A model generated the notes under the pieces. That model ran no database searches. It saw nothing but the letters and a program-made list of their open reading frames with translations, and was not told the DNA's origin. From positions 205,476 through 269,475 of the forward strand of contig NZ_VFES01000007.1 in NCBI RefSeq assembly GCF_007858185.1: a DNA stretch of 64,000 nt. Direction: 5' to 3'. This DNA is from Pseudomonas grimontii. GTDB taxonomy: Bacteria > Pseudomonadota > Gammaproteobacteria > Pseudomonadales > Pseudomonadaceae. Within the stretch, counting starts at the first letter, position 1, and each line of letters starts with the position of its first letter. This document shows positions 55,376 through 64,000 of the stretch, in pieces. A program made the translations under genes and the position numbers.

Positions 55376-56410
55376 ATGTCTGCCCAGTCCCCGATAGTTG
55401 AAAACGCTACAGCGCTCATCGGTTTCAACGACCTGGTGGGGTTGCTGTACGCGGTGTTCGTGAAGCACGGCACGTCGCCGCAAGTGGCTGCGATCCTGGC
55501 GCGCAATTGCGCGAGTGCCGAGCGCGACGGCGCCCATAGCCATGGCATTTTCCGTATCCCCGGTTACCTCAGCACGCTGGCCAGCGGTTGGGTCGATGGC
55601 AAGGCCACTCCGGTGGTCACGGATGTCGCATCCGGTTTCGTGCGGGTGGACGCCGGCAATGGTTTCGCCCAGCCGGCCCTCGAGGCCGCGCGCGCGCTGC
55701 TGGTGGCCAAGGCGCGCAGTGCCGGCATTGCGCTGTTGGCGATCCACAACTCCCATCACTTCGCCGCGCTGTGGCCCGATGTCGAACCCTTTGCCGAGGA
55801 CGGGTTGGTAGCGCTGAGCGTGGTCAATAGCATGACCTGCGTCGTGCCCCATGGCGCCGACCGTCCTTTGTTCGGTACCAACCCCATTGCTTTCGCGGCG
55901 CCGCGTGCCGATGGCGCCCCTATTGTCTTCGACCTGGCCACCAGCGCCATTGCCCACGGCGACGTGCAGATTGCTGCGCGCAAAGGCGAGCGCTTGCCGC
56001 CGGGCATGGGGGTGGACAGCCTCGGCCAGCCCACCACCGACCCCAAGGCTGTGCTGGAGGGTGGTGCGCTGTTGCCGTTCGGCGGGCACAAGGGCTCGGC
56101 CTTGTCGATGATGGTCGAGCTGCTGGCGGCGGCCTTGACCGGCGGTAACTTTTCCTTCGAATTCAACTGGGCCGACCACCCTGGCGCGCGCACGCCCTGG
56201 ACCGGCCAATTGCTGATCGTGATCGACCCGAGCAAAACCGCCGGGCAAAGCTTCGCCGAGCGCAGCCAGGAGCTGGTGCGGCAGATGCATGCGGCGGGGT
56301 TGCGGCGCTTGCCGGGGGATCGACGTCATCGCACACGGGCGAAGTCGATGGAGGAGGGGGTCGTGGTGGATCTGGAGGCCTTGAACCAGCTACGCGACTG
56401 GGCGACGTAG
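55376..56410 (+). CDS. dpkA: Delta1-piperideine-2-carboxylate reductase (Ldh2/DpkA family)
   Basis: 344 residues from the ATG at 55376. NAD(P)H-dependent reductase of the malate/L-lactate dehydrogenase-2 family. Seen: NCASAERDGAHSHGIFRIPGYL, VNSMTCVVPHGADRPLFGTNPIAFA, and LLPFGGHKGSALSMMVELLAAALTGG, near-identical in pattern to Pseudomonas DpkA, which reduces piperideine-2-carboxylate and pyrroline-2-carboxylate in lysine and proline metabolism. A generic malate or ureidoglycolate dehydrogenase is less likely. The gene stands alone, with a REP-like hairpin after it. Confidence 0.85.
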   Translation: MSAQSPIVENATALIGFNDLVGLLYAVFVKHGTSPQVAAILARNCASAERDGAHSHGIFRIPGYLSTLASGWVDGKATPVVTDVASGFVRVDAGNGFAQPALEAARALLVAKARSAGIALLAIHNSHHFAALWPDVEPFAEDGLVALSVVNSMTCVVPHGADRPLFGTNPIAFAAPRADGAPIVFDLATSAIAHGDVQIAARKGERLPPGMGVDSLGQPTTDPKAVLEGGALLPFGGHKGSALSMMVELLAAALTGGNFSFEFNWADHPGARTPWTGQLLIVIDPSKTAGQSFAERSQELVRQMHAAGLRRLPGDRRHRTRAKSMEEGVVVDLEALNQLRDWAT

Positions 56411-56439
56411 AGACCGTCCTATCCAACACCGGGTAAACC

Positions 56440-56477
56440 CGTAGCAGCTGCCGAGCGCAAGCGAGGCAGCTGCTACG
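56440..56477. repeat. Compact CGTAGCAGCTGCC hairpin
   Basis: Arms 56440-56452 and 56465-56477 (CGTAGCAGCTGCC and its exact complement) with a 12-base loop. The same family occurs at 12601-12634. It lies between convergent genes. Confidence 0.75.
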
Positions 56478-56502
56478 TATGCGTAGAACTATGCGGAACG
56501 CG

Positions 56503-56823
56503 TTAGTTGCGACGACCCAATAGCAGGCCAACCACCAGGCCGAAGCCGGCGGAGATGGCGACGGTCTGCCATGGATGACCACCGATGTAGGTTTCGGTGG
56601 CATCGACGACCGGCTTGCTGCGCTCGCGTACGTTGGATACCGAGTCCAGCGCTTGCTTGAGTTTGATCGCGACCTGCTCGCGCAGGGTTTCGCCTTCTTC
56701 GCCCACCAGGGAGGCGCTGCTCTTGAGCAGTTTGTCCGACTCTTCGATCAGCGCGGTGAGTTCGCTGAAAGCTTGGTCCTTGATTTGGTCTTCGACGGCT
56801 TGGGCGGCGGTTTTGCGGGCCAT
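56503..56823 (-). CDS. DUF883 (ElaB/YqjD-like) membrane-anchored protein
   Basis: 106 residues from the ATG at 56823. A long amphipathic helical region (about 10-70) precedes a C-terminal membrane helix with glycine pattern and RR end (PWQTVAISAGFGLVVGLLLGRRN). The family includes YqjD and ElaB, inner-membrane proteins that bind ribosomes in stationary phase. It is divergent from the next small gene; the start follows an AAGGAG ribosome site. Confidence 0.9.
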   Translation of the reverse strand: MARKTAAQAVEDQIKDQAFSELTALIEESDKLLKSSASLVGEEGETLREQVAIKLKQALDSVSNVRERSKPVVDATETYIGGHPWQTVAISAGFGLVVGLLLGRRN

Positions 56824-56986
56824 TGTGTGACTCCTTGCAGGTGAATGTGACAGTGAACAATGGAGTGCCGGGCGGCGGCAAAAGTTGCAGTTTTTTTGCT
56901 TGGGCGCGACTCCGGACAAAATCCAAATCCGGAAAAATCGACCTACAGTGTAAGATGTCGTCTATTTGTGCAGCAGGTATTTCAAT

Positions 56987-57241
56987 ATGAGCTTCAATCT
57001 CGCCAACAAGACCCTCGCCGAACGCGCCGAGCTGGAAGATGAAAAGTCCCGCCTCTACGACCTGTGGCAAACCAACCTGGGCAAGGCCAAGGACGAAGCC
57101 GCGCGGTTGTTCGGTGAGCGCGCCAAGCGCAAGGGCAAGTGGTCCGAATGGGTTCGCGCGGAACTTGACGGCATGTCGCCGCCGGAGTTTTCCAACATGG
57201 TGCGCAGTGAAGTCAACAAACTGATGGCGGCGGCGAAGTAA
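56987..57241 (+). CDS. Conserved hypothetical protein (84 residues)
   Basis: 84 residues starting MSFNLANKTLAERAELEDEKSRLYDLW. Predicted mostly helical and charged, with no membrane segment; not assigned to a family by me. The C-terminal GKWSEWVRAELDGMSPPEFSNMVRSEVNKLM looks like a compact helical domain. The 3' end overlaps the convergent LysR gene by 29 bases. Confidence 0.7.
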   Translation: MSFNLANKTLAERAELEDEKSRLYDLWQTNLGKAKDEAARLFGERAKRKGKWSEWVRAELDGMSPPEFSNMVRSEVNKLMAAAK

Positions 57242-58154
57242 AGCTGGCGGCAATCGCCTCGCGTACTTTGAGCAACATCGGGTCAAGCTGGGCCTGGGTG
57301 CGCCAACCCAGTTCCACCGGGTAACGCGGCAGCGCCAGCGGGCAGGGCAGTACCCGCAGGCCGGTCATCTCGGCGATGGCCAGCGCCGCATGCCCGGGTA
57401 TGGTCGCCACCGCCTGGCTGCCCTTGAGCAAAAACGGCAGCGCGGCAAAGTGACTGGTCGAGGCGCACACCTGGCGGCTCAGCCCCTGCGCCGCCAGCCC
57501 CTCGTCGGTGATGCCAATAAAACCGCCCGATGACACCAACACATGTTCGCGCGTGACGAACTCGTCCAGGCTGATGTCGACCTGACCCGGCGCCAGGCTG
57601 CCGGGGTCCACCAGGCAGCGGTAATCACCGTCTCCCACCACCTGTCGACTCAAGCGGCTTTGCGCAAATCCGCCTGCGGTAATCGCCAGGTCGAGGGTGC
57701 GCTCGAGCAGGGCGCCGGCGACGATCTGGCTGTGGGTCTGACGGAAAATCACCCGCAGCTTCGGCAGGCGCTGTGCGATGGCATCCATCAGCCGGCGGCC
57801 ATAGGCGATCTCGAAGTCATCGGACAGGCCCACCACCACCGAGCGGCCTTGATAGTTCGGGTTATCCGGATTAACCATCGCCAGGCTCTGCCGGCAACGC
57901 TCCAGCGCCTCGCTGATCACCGGTTTTAACTGGTTGGCCCGTAGCGTGGGCGCCAGGCCCCGGCCAGTGCGCACGAACAGTTGGTCGCCATAGGCGTCGC
58001 GCAAACGGCGCAAACCTGCACTGATGGCCGACTGGGTGACGCCCAGGCGCAACGCCGCGCGGCTGGCGCTGGATTCATCGTGCAGGGCTTCGAAAGTTTT
58101 CAGCAGGTTCAGGTCGACCTGGGCGATATTCATTTGGCTCATATCATTCAGCAC
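57213..58154 (-). CDS. LysR family transcriptional regulator
   Basis: About 313 residues. N-terminal winged HTH (AQVDLNLLKTFEALHDESSASRAALRLGVTQSAISAGLRRLR, residues about 11-52) and a substrate-binding domain typical of LysR proteins. In-frame ATG codons at 58154, 58142 and 58133 are all weak; none has a clear ribosome site, so the start is uncertain by up to 7 residues. It is divergent from the nitrilase gene with 69 bases between, so that gene is its likely target. The 3' end overlaps a convergent hypothetical gene. Confidence 0.88.
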   Translation of the reverse strand: MLNDMSQMNIAQVDLNLLKTFEALHDESSASRAALRLGVTQSAISAGLRRLRDAYGDQLFVRTGRGLAPTLRANQLKPVISEALERCRQSLAMVNPDNPNYQGRSVVVGLSDDFEIAYGRRLMDAIAQRLPKLRVIFRQTHSQIVAGALLERTLDLAITAGGFAQSRLSRQVVGDGDYRCLVDPGSLAPGQVDISLDEFVTREHVLVSSGGFIGITDEGLAAQGLSRQVCASTSHFAALPFLLKGSQAVATIPGHAALAIAEMTGLRVLPCPLALPRYPVELGWRTQAQLDPMLLKVREAIAASFTSPPPSVC

Positions 58155-58223
58155 TGAGGTGGGCTTTATTCATGATCGAGCCTCGCAGGAGAATGGGCAA
58201 CCCCCTTATCTGGAGTGATCGTG

Positions 58224-59150
58224 ATGCCTGTTTCTACTGTGGCGGCCCTGCAAATCGGTTCCCTGCCTGGCGGCAAGGCCGATACCCTGGCGCAAATTCT
58301 CGCCTATGAACACGAGATCCTGCGCAGCGGCGCGCAATTGGTGGTGATGCCCGAAGCGCTGCTCGGCGGTTACCCCAAGGGTGAAGGTTTTGGCACCCAA
58401 TTGGGCTATCGCCTGCCCGAAGGCCGCGAAGCCTTTGCGCGGTATTTTGCCAACGCCATCGATGTGCCGGGCGCCGAGACCGAGGCGCTGGCCGGCCTGT
58501 CGGCACGTACTGGTGCCAGCCTGGTACTGGGTGTGATTGAGCGCAGTGGCAGCACCCTGTATTGCACCGTGCTGTATTTCGAACCCACGGGTGGCCTGGT
58601 GGCCAAGCACCGCAAGCTGATGCCCACCGGCACCGAGCGGCTGATCTGGGGCAAGGGTGACGGTTCCACCTTGCCCGTGATTGACGCGGCGGTAGGCCGT
58701 ATCGGCGGTGCGGTGTGCTGGGAAAACATGATGCCGCTGCTGCGCACCGCCATGTACGCCAAGGGCGTAGAGGTGTGGTGCGCACCGACGGTGGATGAGC
58801 GTGAGATGTGGCAGGTGAGCATGCGCCATGTGGCCCACGAAGGGCGCTGCTTTGTAGTCAGCGCGTGCCAGGTGCAGGCCTCGCCTCAGGCGCTGGGCAT
58901 TGAGGTTGCCAACTGGCCTTCAGAGCGCCCGTTGATCGCCGGCGGCAGCGTGATTGTCAGCCCGATGGGCGACATTCTGGCGGGGCCGTTGCTGGGTGAG
59001 GCGGGATTGTTGACCGCGCAGATCAACACCGATGACCTTGTGCGCGCGCGCTACGACTATGACGTGGTGGGGCATTACGCGCGGCCGGATGTGTTCGAGC
59101 TGGTGGTGGATGAACGCGCCAAGCCGGGCGTGCGCTATATCACCGACTGA
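58224..59150 (+). CDS. Nitrilase (carbon-nitrogen hydrolase)
   Basis: 308 residues from the ATG at 58224 (GGAG site 8 bases before). The Glu-Lys-Cys triad is at E44 ([13 protein letters not shown]), K131 (KHRKLMPT) and C165 ([12 protein letters not shown]). WENMMPL and [14 protein letters not shown] mark the true nitrilase branch (nitrile to acid plus ammonia) rather than amidases. Natural substrates may be aliphatic, arylacetonitrile or cyanide-like; this cannot be decided. The adjacent divergent LysR gene probably regulates it. Confidence 0.9.
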   Translation: MPVSTVAALQIGSLPGGKADTLAQILAYEHEILRSGAQLVVMPEALLGGYPKGEGFGTQLGYRLPEGREAFARYFANAIDVPGAETEALAGLSARTGASLVLGVIERSGSTLYCTVLYFEPTGGLVAKHRKLMPTGTERLIWGKGDGSTLPVIDAAVGRIGGAVCWENMMPLLRTAMYAKGVEVWCAPTVDEREMWQVSMRHVAHEGRCFVVSACQVQASPQALGIEVANWPSERPLIAGGSVIVSPMGDILAGPLLGEAGLLTAQINTDDLVRARYDYDVVGHYARPDVFELVVDERAKPGVRYITD

Positions 59151-59477
59151 AACCCGGTCGAACGGTGCGAGGGGGAAATCCTTATCAAATACAAGATAAG
59201 CTATTGATATTAAACAATTAAAAATTAATCTTAAAGGCTTGAGCCTTGCATAAGCAATTTCGCTCGACGGCATTCCTGTGGCGAGCGGGCTTGTCCCGCG
59301 TTGGGCTGCGCAGCAGCCCCGAAACCAGGCGCAGAGGAGTGCCTGATACACCGTATTTGTCTTCAGCAGGGGGGCTTCGCACCCCAACGCGGGACAAGCC
59401 CGCTCGCCACAGAGGTCCCAGTTTGCTGCGCGACAGCGCTACGTCGAAGAGGTAGTGGGGCCTCCCACCTTTGGCCC
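59151..59477. repeat. Intergenic REPIN with 29-base perfect arms
   Basis: An AT-rich leader of about 125 bases, then two exact inverted arms: 59277-59305 (TGTGGCGAGCGGGCTTGTCC and onward) and 59383-59411, separated by 77 bases with smaller hairpins (GGGCTGCGCAGCAGCCC at 59303-59319). No gene is seen. A further copy of the left arm is at 63918. Confidence 0.8.
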
Positions 59478-60029
59478 TCAGCGTTTGGGCGATGGGGTTT
59501 CCAGCCATTCCTCGCGGGTTATTTCCCAGATATCCCGTGGGAAAGTGCCTTCTACAAACTCACCTTCATCCGTCCTGATCAAACGCATGCCCGTACGTTC
59601 GGAAATACGCCGTGAGCCCAGGTTGGGTGCGGCCTTGGGCGCCCGCAGCACGGGGCGCTTGAGCACGCCGAACCAGTAGTCGGTCACCGCTGCGCTGGCT
59701 TCGGACATCAAACCTTGCCCTTGCCATTGCGGCCCTAGCCAGAACCCCCGGTTGTTATCCTGCTCGTCCATCAAGCTGACGTTGCCGATCAACTGTTCAG
59801 GCGCGCTTTTCAGGCGCAGCGACCAATGCCATTCCTCGCCACGGGCCATGGCGGGTAGGGCGATGTGCTCCAGATAGGAACGGGCGCCGTCGGCCGGGTA
59901 GGGCCACGGCACCAGGGCGTTGAGGTAACGCACCACGTCCCAATGCGGGAATTGCTGCTGGATCCCTTCGGCATCGTCCAGCGTCAGCGGGCGCAGGATC
60001 AGGCGTTCGGTGAAGAGTGTCGGTTGCAT
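59478..60029 (-). CDS. RimJ/RimL-type GNAT acetyltransferase
   Basis: 183 residues from the ATG at 60029. FTERLILRPLTLDDAEGI at the start and WLGPQWQGQGLMSEASAAVTDYWF around 98-121 identify the RimJ/RimL group of GNAT enzymes, which acetylate ribosomal protein N-termini or small amines. The substrate is unknown. It lies 7 bases after the lipoprotein gene on the same strand, probably in one operon with it. Confidence 0.86.
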   Translation of the reverse strand: MQPTLFTERLILRPLTLDDAEGIQQQFPHWDVVRYLNALVPWPYPADGARSYLEHIALPAMARGEEWHWSLRLKSAPEQLIGNVSLMDEQDNNRGFWLGPQWQGQGLMSEASAAVTDYWFGVLKRPVLRAPKAAPNLGSRRISERTGMRLIRTDEGEFVEGTFPRDIWEITREEWLETPSPKR

Positions 60030-60036
60030 GGGGTCA

Positions 60037-60498
60037 TTACCAAGTCGCTGTATTCGGCAAGTCCAGGGTGCCACGGTCCACAAAGCGCAGGGTGCCGAAC
60101 AGGCCACCCGCCAGTTCGCCGCGCAACACGTAGGGCAGGTTGTTGAGGCTCTGGGTCTGGCTCAGGCCCAGGGTTTGCCGCAGCACGGAAAACGCCGACA
60201 CACTCACCGGCACCATCAGCACGGTCTCGGAAAAACGTGGGATGCTTCCGCTCTGATCACTCACCCCTGAGGCCAGCGGCCGGCCATTGACCTCCAGGTC
60301 CAGGGCCACGCCGTTGTAGTCGATCGCCGTTTCATTGGGGTTCTGCACCCGCAGTTTCACGGCGAAGCGCACTTCCAGGTCCTGGCTTTGCAGCGGTTCG
60401 ATGCCCACCACATTGATATTCACCGGGTCGCGGTTGGGGAACAGCGCGCAGGCGCTCAAGCTCAGCAGCAACAGCGATAGAACCATGAGCTTGCGCAT
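60037..60498 (-). CDS. LEA type 2 / WHy-domain lipoprotein
   Basis: 153 residues. Signal peptide with lipobox LSAC at 14-17 (MRKLMVLSLLLLSLSACALF), then a single WHy/LEA-2 domain (VNINVVGIEPLQSQDLEVRFAVKLRVQNPNETAIDYNGVALDLEVNGRPLASG). Such domains are linked to stress or desiccation tolerance and sit in the envelope as lipoproteins. Twelve bases separate it from the permease stop upstream, so it is probably co-transcribed with the permease. Confidence 0.87.
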   Translation of the reverse strand: MRKLMVLSLLLLSLSACALFPNRDPVNINVVGIEPLQSQDLEVRFAVKLRVQNPNETAIDYNGVALDLEVNGRPLASGVSDQSGSIPRFSETVLMVPVSVSAFSVLRQTLGLSQTQSLNNLPYVLRGELAGGLFGTLRFVDRGTLDLPNTATW

Positions 60499-60510
60499 AC
60501 GGAGGTGCTC

Positions 60511-61938
60511 CTATTTCGTGACGTCCGGGTCCTGCATTACTTTGAGGGTAGAGGACTCCGGATCAAATTCATCTTCTTCCAGCTCTATGAACTCTTCCGG
60601 CAGGAAAATGTTCAGCAGGATTGCACAGAACGCGCCCACGGTGATCGGCGACTCGAAGATGTTGTGCAGCGCCTTGGGCAGGTCGCGCAACACTTCCGGC
60701 ACGGCGGCCACACCCAGGCCCATGCCGAGGGAGATCGCCACGATCAGCACATTGCGCCGATGCAGCCCGGCTTCGGCGAGGATCTTGATCCCGGCCACGG
60801 CGACGGTGCCGAACATGATCAGGGTCGCGCCGCCCAGCACCGGCTTGGGCATCAGTTGCAGCACCGCGCCGATCATCGGGAACAGTCCCAGCAGCACCAG
60901 CAGGCCGGCAATGAAGTACGCCACGTAGCGGCTGGCCACGCCGGTCAACTGGATCACGCCGTTGTTCTGGGCGAAGGTCACCATCGGCAGGCTGTTGAAG
61001 GTCGCGGCCATCGCCGAGTTGAGGCCGTCGGCCAACAGGCCCGACTTGATGCGCTTGATGTACAGCGGGCCCTTGACCGGCTGTTGGGAAATCATCGAGT
61101 TGGCCGTCAGGTCACCGGCCGCTTCCAGGGGTGAAATCAGGAAGATCACCGCCACCGGGATAAACGCCACCCAGTCGAACGAAAACCCGTACTTGAACGG
61201 CACCGGCACGCTGACCAGCGGCACCTGGGGCAATGCCGCCATATCAACGCGCCCCAGGCACCAGGCCACCGCAAAGCCCAGGGCCAGGCCGATCACGATC
61301 GAACCCAGGCGCAGGAACGGGTTATTGAAGCGGTTGAGCAGCACGATGGTCAGCAGCACTAGGGCGGCCAGGCCCATGTTGCTCGCCGCGCCCAAATCGC
61401 TGGCACCGAAGCCACCGGCCATGTCGGTGACGGCCACTTTGATCAGCGACAGGCCCATCAGGGTAATGATGGTGCCGGTCACCACCGGGGTGATCAGCTT
61501 GCGCAGCTTGCCGATGAACTGGCTGAACACCACTTCGATAAACGCTGCAAAAAAGCAGATGCCAAATATCGTCGAGAGGATCTCATCGGTGCCGCCGCCC
61601 CGGGCCTTGACCATGAAGCCCGCGCTGAGAATCACGCTGATAAACGAGAAACTGGTGCCTTGCAGGCACAGCAGCCCAGAACCAATGGGGCCGAACGTGC
61701 GCGCCTGGACGAAGGTGCCGAGCCCCGACACAAACAGCGCCATGCTCACCAGGTAGGGCACTTCGCTTTCCAGGCCGAGCACGCCACCGACGATCAGGGT
61801 GGGGGTGATGATGCCGACAAAACTGGCCAGCACATGCTGCAACGCGGCAAATATCGCTGCGCTGAAGTGCGGGCGATCTTCCAGGCCATAGATCAGGTCG
61901 GATTTATAGCGGGGGCGGGGGGCTTGAGCGTCAGACAA
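60511..61938 (-). CDS. NCS2-family purine/urate permease
   Basis: 475 residues and about 12-14 membrane spans. The NAT/NCS2 signature QNNGVIQLTG and the transport-site histidine and glutamate regions (QHVLASFVGI near residue 29; SPLEAAGDLTANS near 268) point to the xanthine/uric acid branch, proton-coupled importers. Uracil transport is less likely. It is divergent from the MCP gene and is followed by the lipoprotein and GNAT genes. No purine catabolic enzyme is in view. Confidence 0.9.
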   Translation of the reverse strand: MSDAQAPRPRYKSDLIYGLEDRPHFSAAIFAALQHVLASFVGIITPTLIVGGVLGLESEVPYLVSMALFVSGLGTFVQARTFGPIGSGLLCLQGTSFSFISVILSAGFMVKARGGGTDEILSTIFGICFFAAFIEVVFSQFIGKLRKLITPVVTGTIITLMGLSLIKVAVTDMAGGFGASDLGAASNMGLAALVLLTIVLLNRFNNPFLRLGSIVIGLALGFAVAWCLGRVDMAALPQVPLVSVPVPFKYGFSFDWVAFIPVAVIFLISPLEAAGDLTANSMISQQPVKGPLYIKRIKSGLLADGLNSAMAATFNSLPMVTFAQNNGVIQLTGVASRYVAYFIAGLLVLLGLFPMIGAVLQLMPKPVLGGATLIMFGTVAVAGIKILAEAGLHRRNVLIVAISLGMGLGVAAVPEVLRDLPKALHNIFESPITVGAFCAILLNIFLPEEFIELEEDEFDPESSTLKVMQDPDVTK

Positions 61939-62171
61939 AATGAGGGCTCGGGTCAGAAAAGGGAGGCGCAGGATGCCAGAAAGCTCCGAGCGTCAGAAGT
62001 GTAAAAAAATATTCATGAAAGCCCTGCGCAAAACGCCGAACCCGGCCGATAGTTCTTATAGGCTCACCGATCAACAACAACAGTGGTGGCCAAGGTCTGA
62101 GCCGCGCGTTGCCGTCGGCGGATCGTTTCGCGGCAGGGATGCACGCAAACACACCTTTTGAGAGCCCACCT

Positions 62172-63797
62172 ATGTCCCTTCGTCACCTTAATATTGCCCC
62201 TCGAGCGTCTCTCGGTTTCGCATTCATTGCGGTCCTAGTGGTTTTATTGGGAGTGTTTGCGGTCAACCGCATGACACTGATGCGCCAAGCGTCGCTGGAC
62301 ATGAGCGCGAACCAACTGCCCAGCGTGACGTACCTGGGCAACATGACGGAAAACGTGCTGCGCATGCGCATTCTGTCGTTTCGCGTCCTGGTCAACCGCG
62401 AACCCGCGGCCTTGCAGGAAGCTGAAACCCGCATCGGCGTATTGGTCGACAAGGTCAAAACCGCACAGGCTGGCTATGCGGCGCTGCCCCAGGGCACGGA
62501 TGAGGTGGCGCTGTATAAGACGTTTGTCCTTACGCTGGACAACTACTTCAAGGCTCAGGCCGAGATGCTCAACCTGTCCAGGCAAGGCAAGGTCGATGAA
62601 ATGCGCGCCCTGATCAACAGTCGCATCAAGGACGGCACCGACCAGATGGGCGAGCAACTGAACAAACTGATCGCCATCAACGCGGCCGGTGCCAAGCAAG
62701 CCGACGCTGACGCCGGGCAGAGTTACTCGGACGCCATCACCGGCGTGATTGTCGTATCGGTCGCCGCCGCGTTGCTGACCGTGCTGCTGGCTTGGCTCTT
62801 GACCCGCAGCATCGTCACGCCATTGCGCAAAGCCTTGGACGTGGCCGAAACCATCGCCGGTGGCAACCTGACCAGCGTCATTGAAGATAATGGCCGGGAT
62901 GAGCCTGCGCGCCTGATCAGCGCCCTGTCGACCATGCAAACCAACCTGCGCCAGACCATCCAGCATATCGCCGGCTCGGCCACGCAATTGGCCTCGGCGG
63001 CGGAAGAGTTGAGCGCCGTGACCGAGGAAGCGTCCCGGGGCCTGCAGCAACAGAACAATGAAATCGACCAGGCCGCCACGGCGGTCAACGAGATGACGGC
63101 GGCGGTGGAAGAAGTGGCGCGCAATGCGGTGTCCACCTCCGAGGCCTCCAACCAGTCCAACCAGGCCGCGCGGCTGGGGCGCGACCGTGTGGTGGAAACC
63201 GTCGGCGCGATTCAGACCATGACCCAGGACGTACAAAACACCGCCGCGATGATCGAAGGCCTGGCCACTCAGGGCCGTGACATCGGCAAGGTGTTGGACG
63301 TGATCCGGGCGATTGCCGAGCAGACCAACCTGTTGGCGCTCAACGCCGCCATCGAAGCGGCCCGCGCCGGTGAGGCCGGACGCGGGTTCGCGGTGGTGGC
63401 TGACGAAGTGCGCGCCCTGGCCCATCGCACGGCGCAGTCGACCCAGGAAATCGAGAAGATGGTCGCCGGCATCCAGAACGGCACCGGTGAGGCTGTGCAA
63501 TCGATGCAACAGAGCAACCAGCGCACCCAGGACACCCTGGAAATGGCCCGCGCTGCAGGTGTGGCCCTGGAGCAGATCACCCAGTCCATCAGCCTGATCA
63601 ACGAACGCAACCTGGTGATCGCCAGCGCGTCGGAAGAACAGGCCCAGGTGTCACGCGAAGTGGACCGCAACCTGGTCAACATCCGCGACCTGGCGACTCA
63701 ATCGGCGGCGGGCGCCAACCAGACCAGCGCCGCCAGCCATGAGCTGTCGCGCCTGGCGGTGGATTTGAATGGGATGGTGGCCAGGTTCGTTATCTGA
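62172..63797 (+). CDS. Methyl-accepting chemotaxis protein, four-helix-bundle sensor
   Basis: 541 residues from [23 protein letters not shown]1 about 11-33; a periplasmic four-helix-bundle ligand domain of about 155 residues ([21 protein letters not shown] and onward); TM2 about 193-215; HAMP about 216-270; then the signalling domain with the conserved hairpin tip [35 protein letters not shown]. There is no C-terminal CheR pentapeptide. Such receptors steer flagellar movement. The neighbour on the other strand is a purine/urate permease, so a purine or small-acid ligand is possible. Confidence 0.93.
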   Translation: MSLRHLNIAPRASLGFAFIAVLVVLLGVFAVNRMTLMRQASLDMSANQLPSVTYLGNMTENVLRMRILSFRVLVNREPAALQEAETRIGVLVDKVKTAQAGYAALPQGTDEVALYKTFVLTLDNYFKAQAEMLNLSRQGKVDEMRALINSRIKDGTDQMGEQLNKLIAINAAGAKQADADAGQSYSDAITGVIVVSVAAALLTVLLAWLLTRSIVTPLRKALDVAETIAGGNLTSVIEDNGRDEPARLISALSTMQTNLRQTIQHIAGSATQLASAAEELSAVTEEASRGLQQQNNEIDQAATAVNEMTAAVEEVARNAVSTSEASNQSNQAARLGRDRVVETVGAIQTMTQDVQNTAAMIEGLATQGRDIGKVLDVIRAIAEQTNLLALNAAIEAARAGEAGRGFAVVADEVRALAHRTAQSTQEIEKMVAGIQNGTGEAVQSMQQSNQRTQDTLEMARAAGVALEQITQSISLINERNLVIASASEEQAQVSREVDRNLVNIRDLATQSAAGANQTSAASHELSRLAVDLNGMVARFVI

Positions 63798-63820
63798 TCC
63801 ACTTTGCAATGCAATCCAAC

Positions 63821-63859
63821 TGTGGGAGGGGCGGTGCGACGATTCGACTTGCCCCCGAT
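63821..63859 (+). repeat. REP variant with extended head
   Basis: Exact reverse complement of 1270-1308. It is followed by GGCCATGGGTATCTACACAA (63861-63880), which contains the recurring TATCTACACAACT motif. Confidence 0.8.
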
Positions 63860-63917
63860 GGCCATGGGTATCTACACAACTTTTGCTCAACGCTGAACGC
63901 CCGGCAGATAGGGCTGT

Positions 63918-64000
63918 TGTGGCGAGCGGGCTTGTCCCGCGTTGGGCTGCGTAGCAGCCCCAGTAAGGAAGAACGCGGTGTATCAGACACTCTGTGGAGG
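63918..64000 (+). repeat. Partial GCGAGCGGGCTTG-type REP at window edge
   Basis: A copy of the arm seen at 59277-59305 continues with CTGCGTAGCAGCCCCAG and runs off the window edge, so its inverted partner is not visible. Confidence 0.7.

Overview
The window is high-GC gammaproteobacterial chromosome, almost certainly from the Pseudomonas fluorescens group. The pointers are the fapABCDEF functional-amyloid operon, a cti cis/trans isomerase gene, an aerobic cobalamin block (CobW-CobN-ChlI/ChlD, CobM-CobE-CbtAB), REP/REPIN elements of the GTGGGAGGGGGCTTGCCCCCGAT type, and a DpkA-type reductase. I see no rRNA or tRNA gene, insertion sequence, prophage or CRISPR array. All identities come from reading the sequence; no database search was run.

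Layout. 1-3.9 kb: the start of an old-yellow-enzyme gene divergent from a MerR regulator, a 540-base gap with a strongly folded multi-hairpin element, then sulfite/nitrite reductase (cysI) with its DUF934 partner and a 37-residue membrane protein. 3.9-12.2 kb: a periplasmic binding protein, a DUF2970 protein, cobalamin-dependent methionine synthase (metH), cti and nfuA. 12.2-12.9 kb: a dense cluster of repeats. 12.9-22.3 kb: two divergent cobalamin operons, each headed by its own cobalamin riboswitch: cbtB-cbtA-cobE-cobM leftward and cobW-cobN-chlI-chlD rightward. metH in the same window consumes the vitamin. 22.4-32.3 kb: housekeeping genes (DUF1853, nadK, a phosphatase, a rhomboid protease, YeaC-type, DUF2797, pepN, a WYL regulator with an NTF2-like target, zapE). 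32.5-41.8 kb: a GNAT acetyltransferase, small secreted and coiled-coil proteins, a TonB receptor gene cut by an in-frame amber codon, a CptA-like phosphoethanolamine transferase, and a gnd-zwf-HAD phosphatase operon.

42.2-49.6 kb is the amyloid locus. A sigma-54 activator gene points at the convergent fapA-F operon. The operon has a recognisable -24/-12 promoter, a possible IHF site, a repeated palindrome that could be the activator site, and an intrinsic terminator inside the operon between fapC (major fibre subunit) and fapD (peptidase). An orphan FecR-type gene lies directly upstream on the same strand.

50.0-55.2 kb is one very large gene (1,720 residues) that resembles the large Pseudomonas dermonecrotic-toxin-domain proteins. 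It ends in a zinc-protease signature of aspzincin (M35) type and contains four diverged internal repeats; this is the most toxin-like and least characterised object here. 55.3-64 kb: a DpkA-type ketimine reductase, DUF883 and small hypothetical proteins, a LysR regulator divergent from a nitrilase, GNAT, a WHy-domain lipoprotein, a purine/urate permease and a methyl-accepting chemotaxis protein, with REP-type repeats in the gaps and at the right edge.
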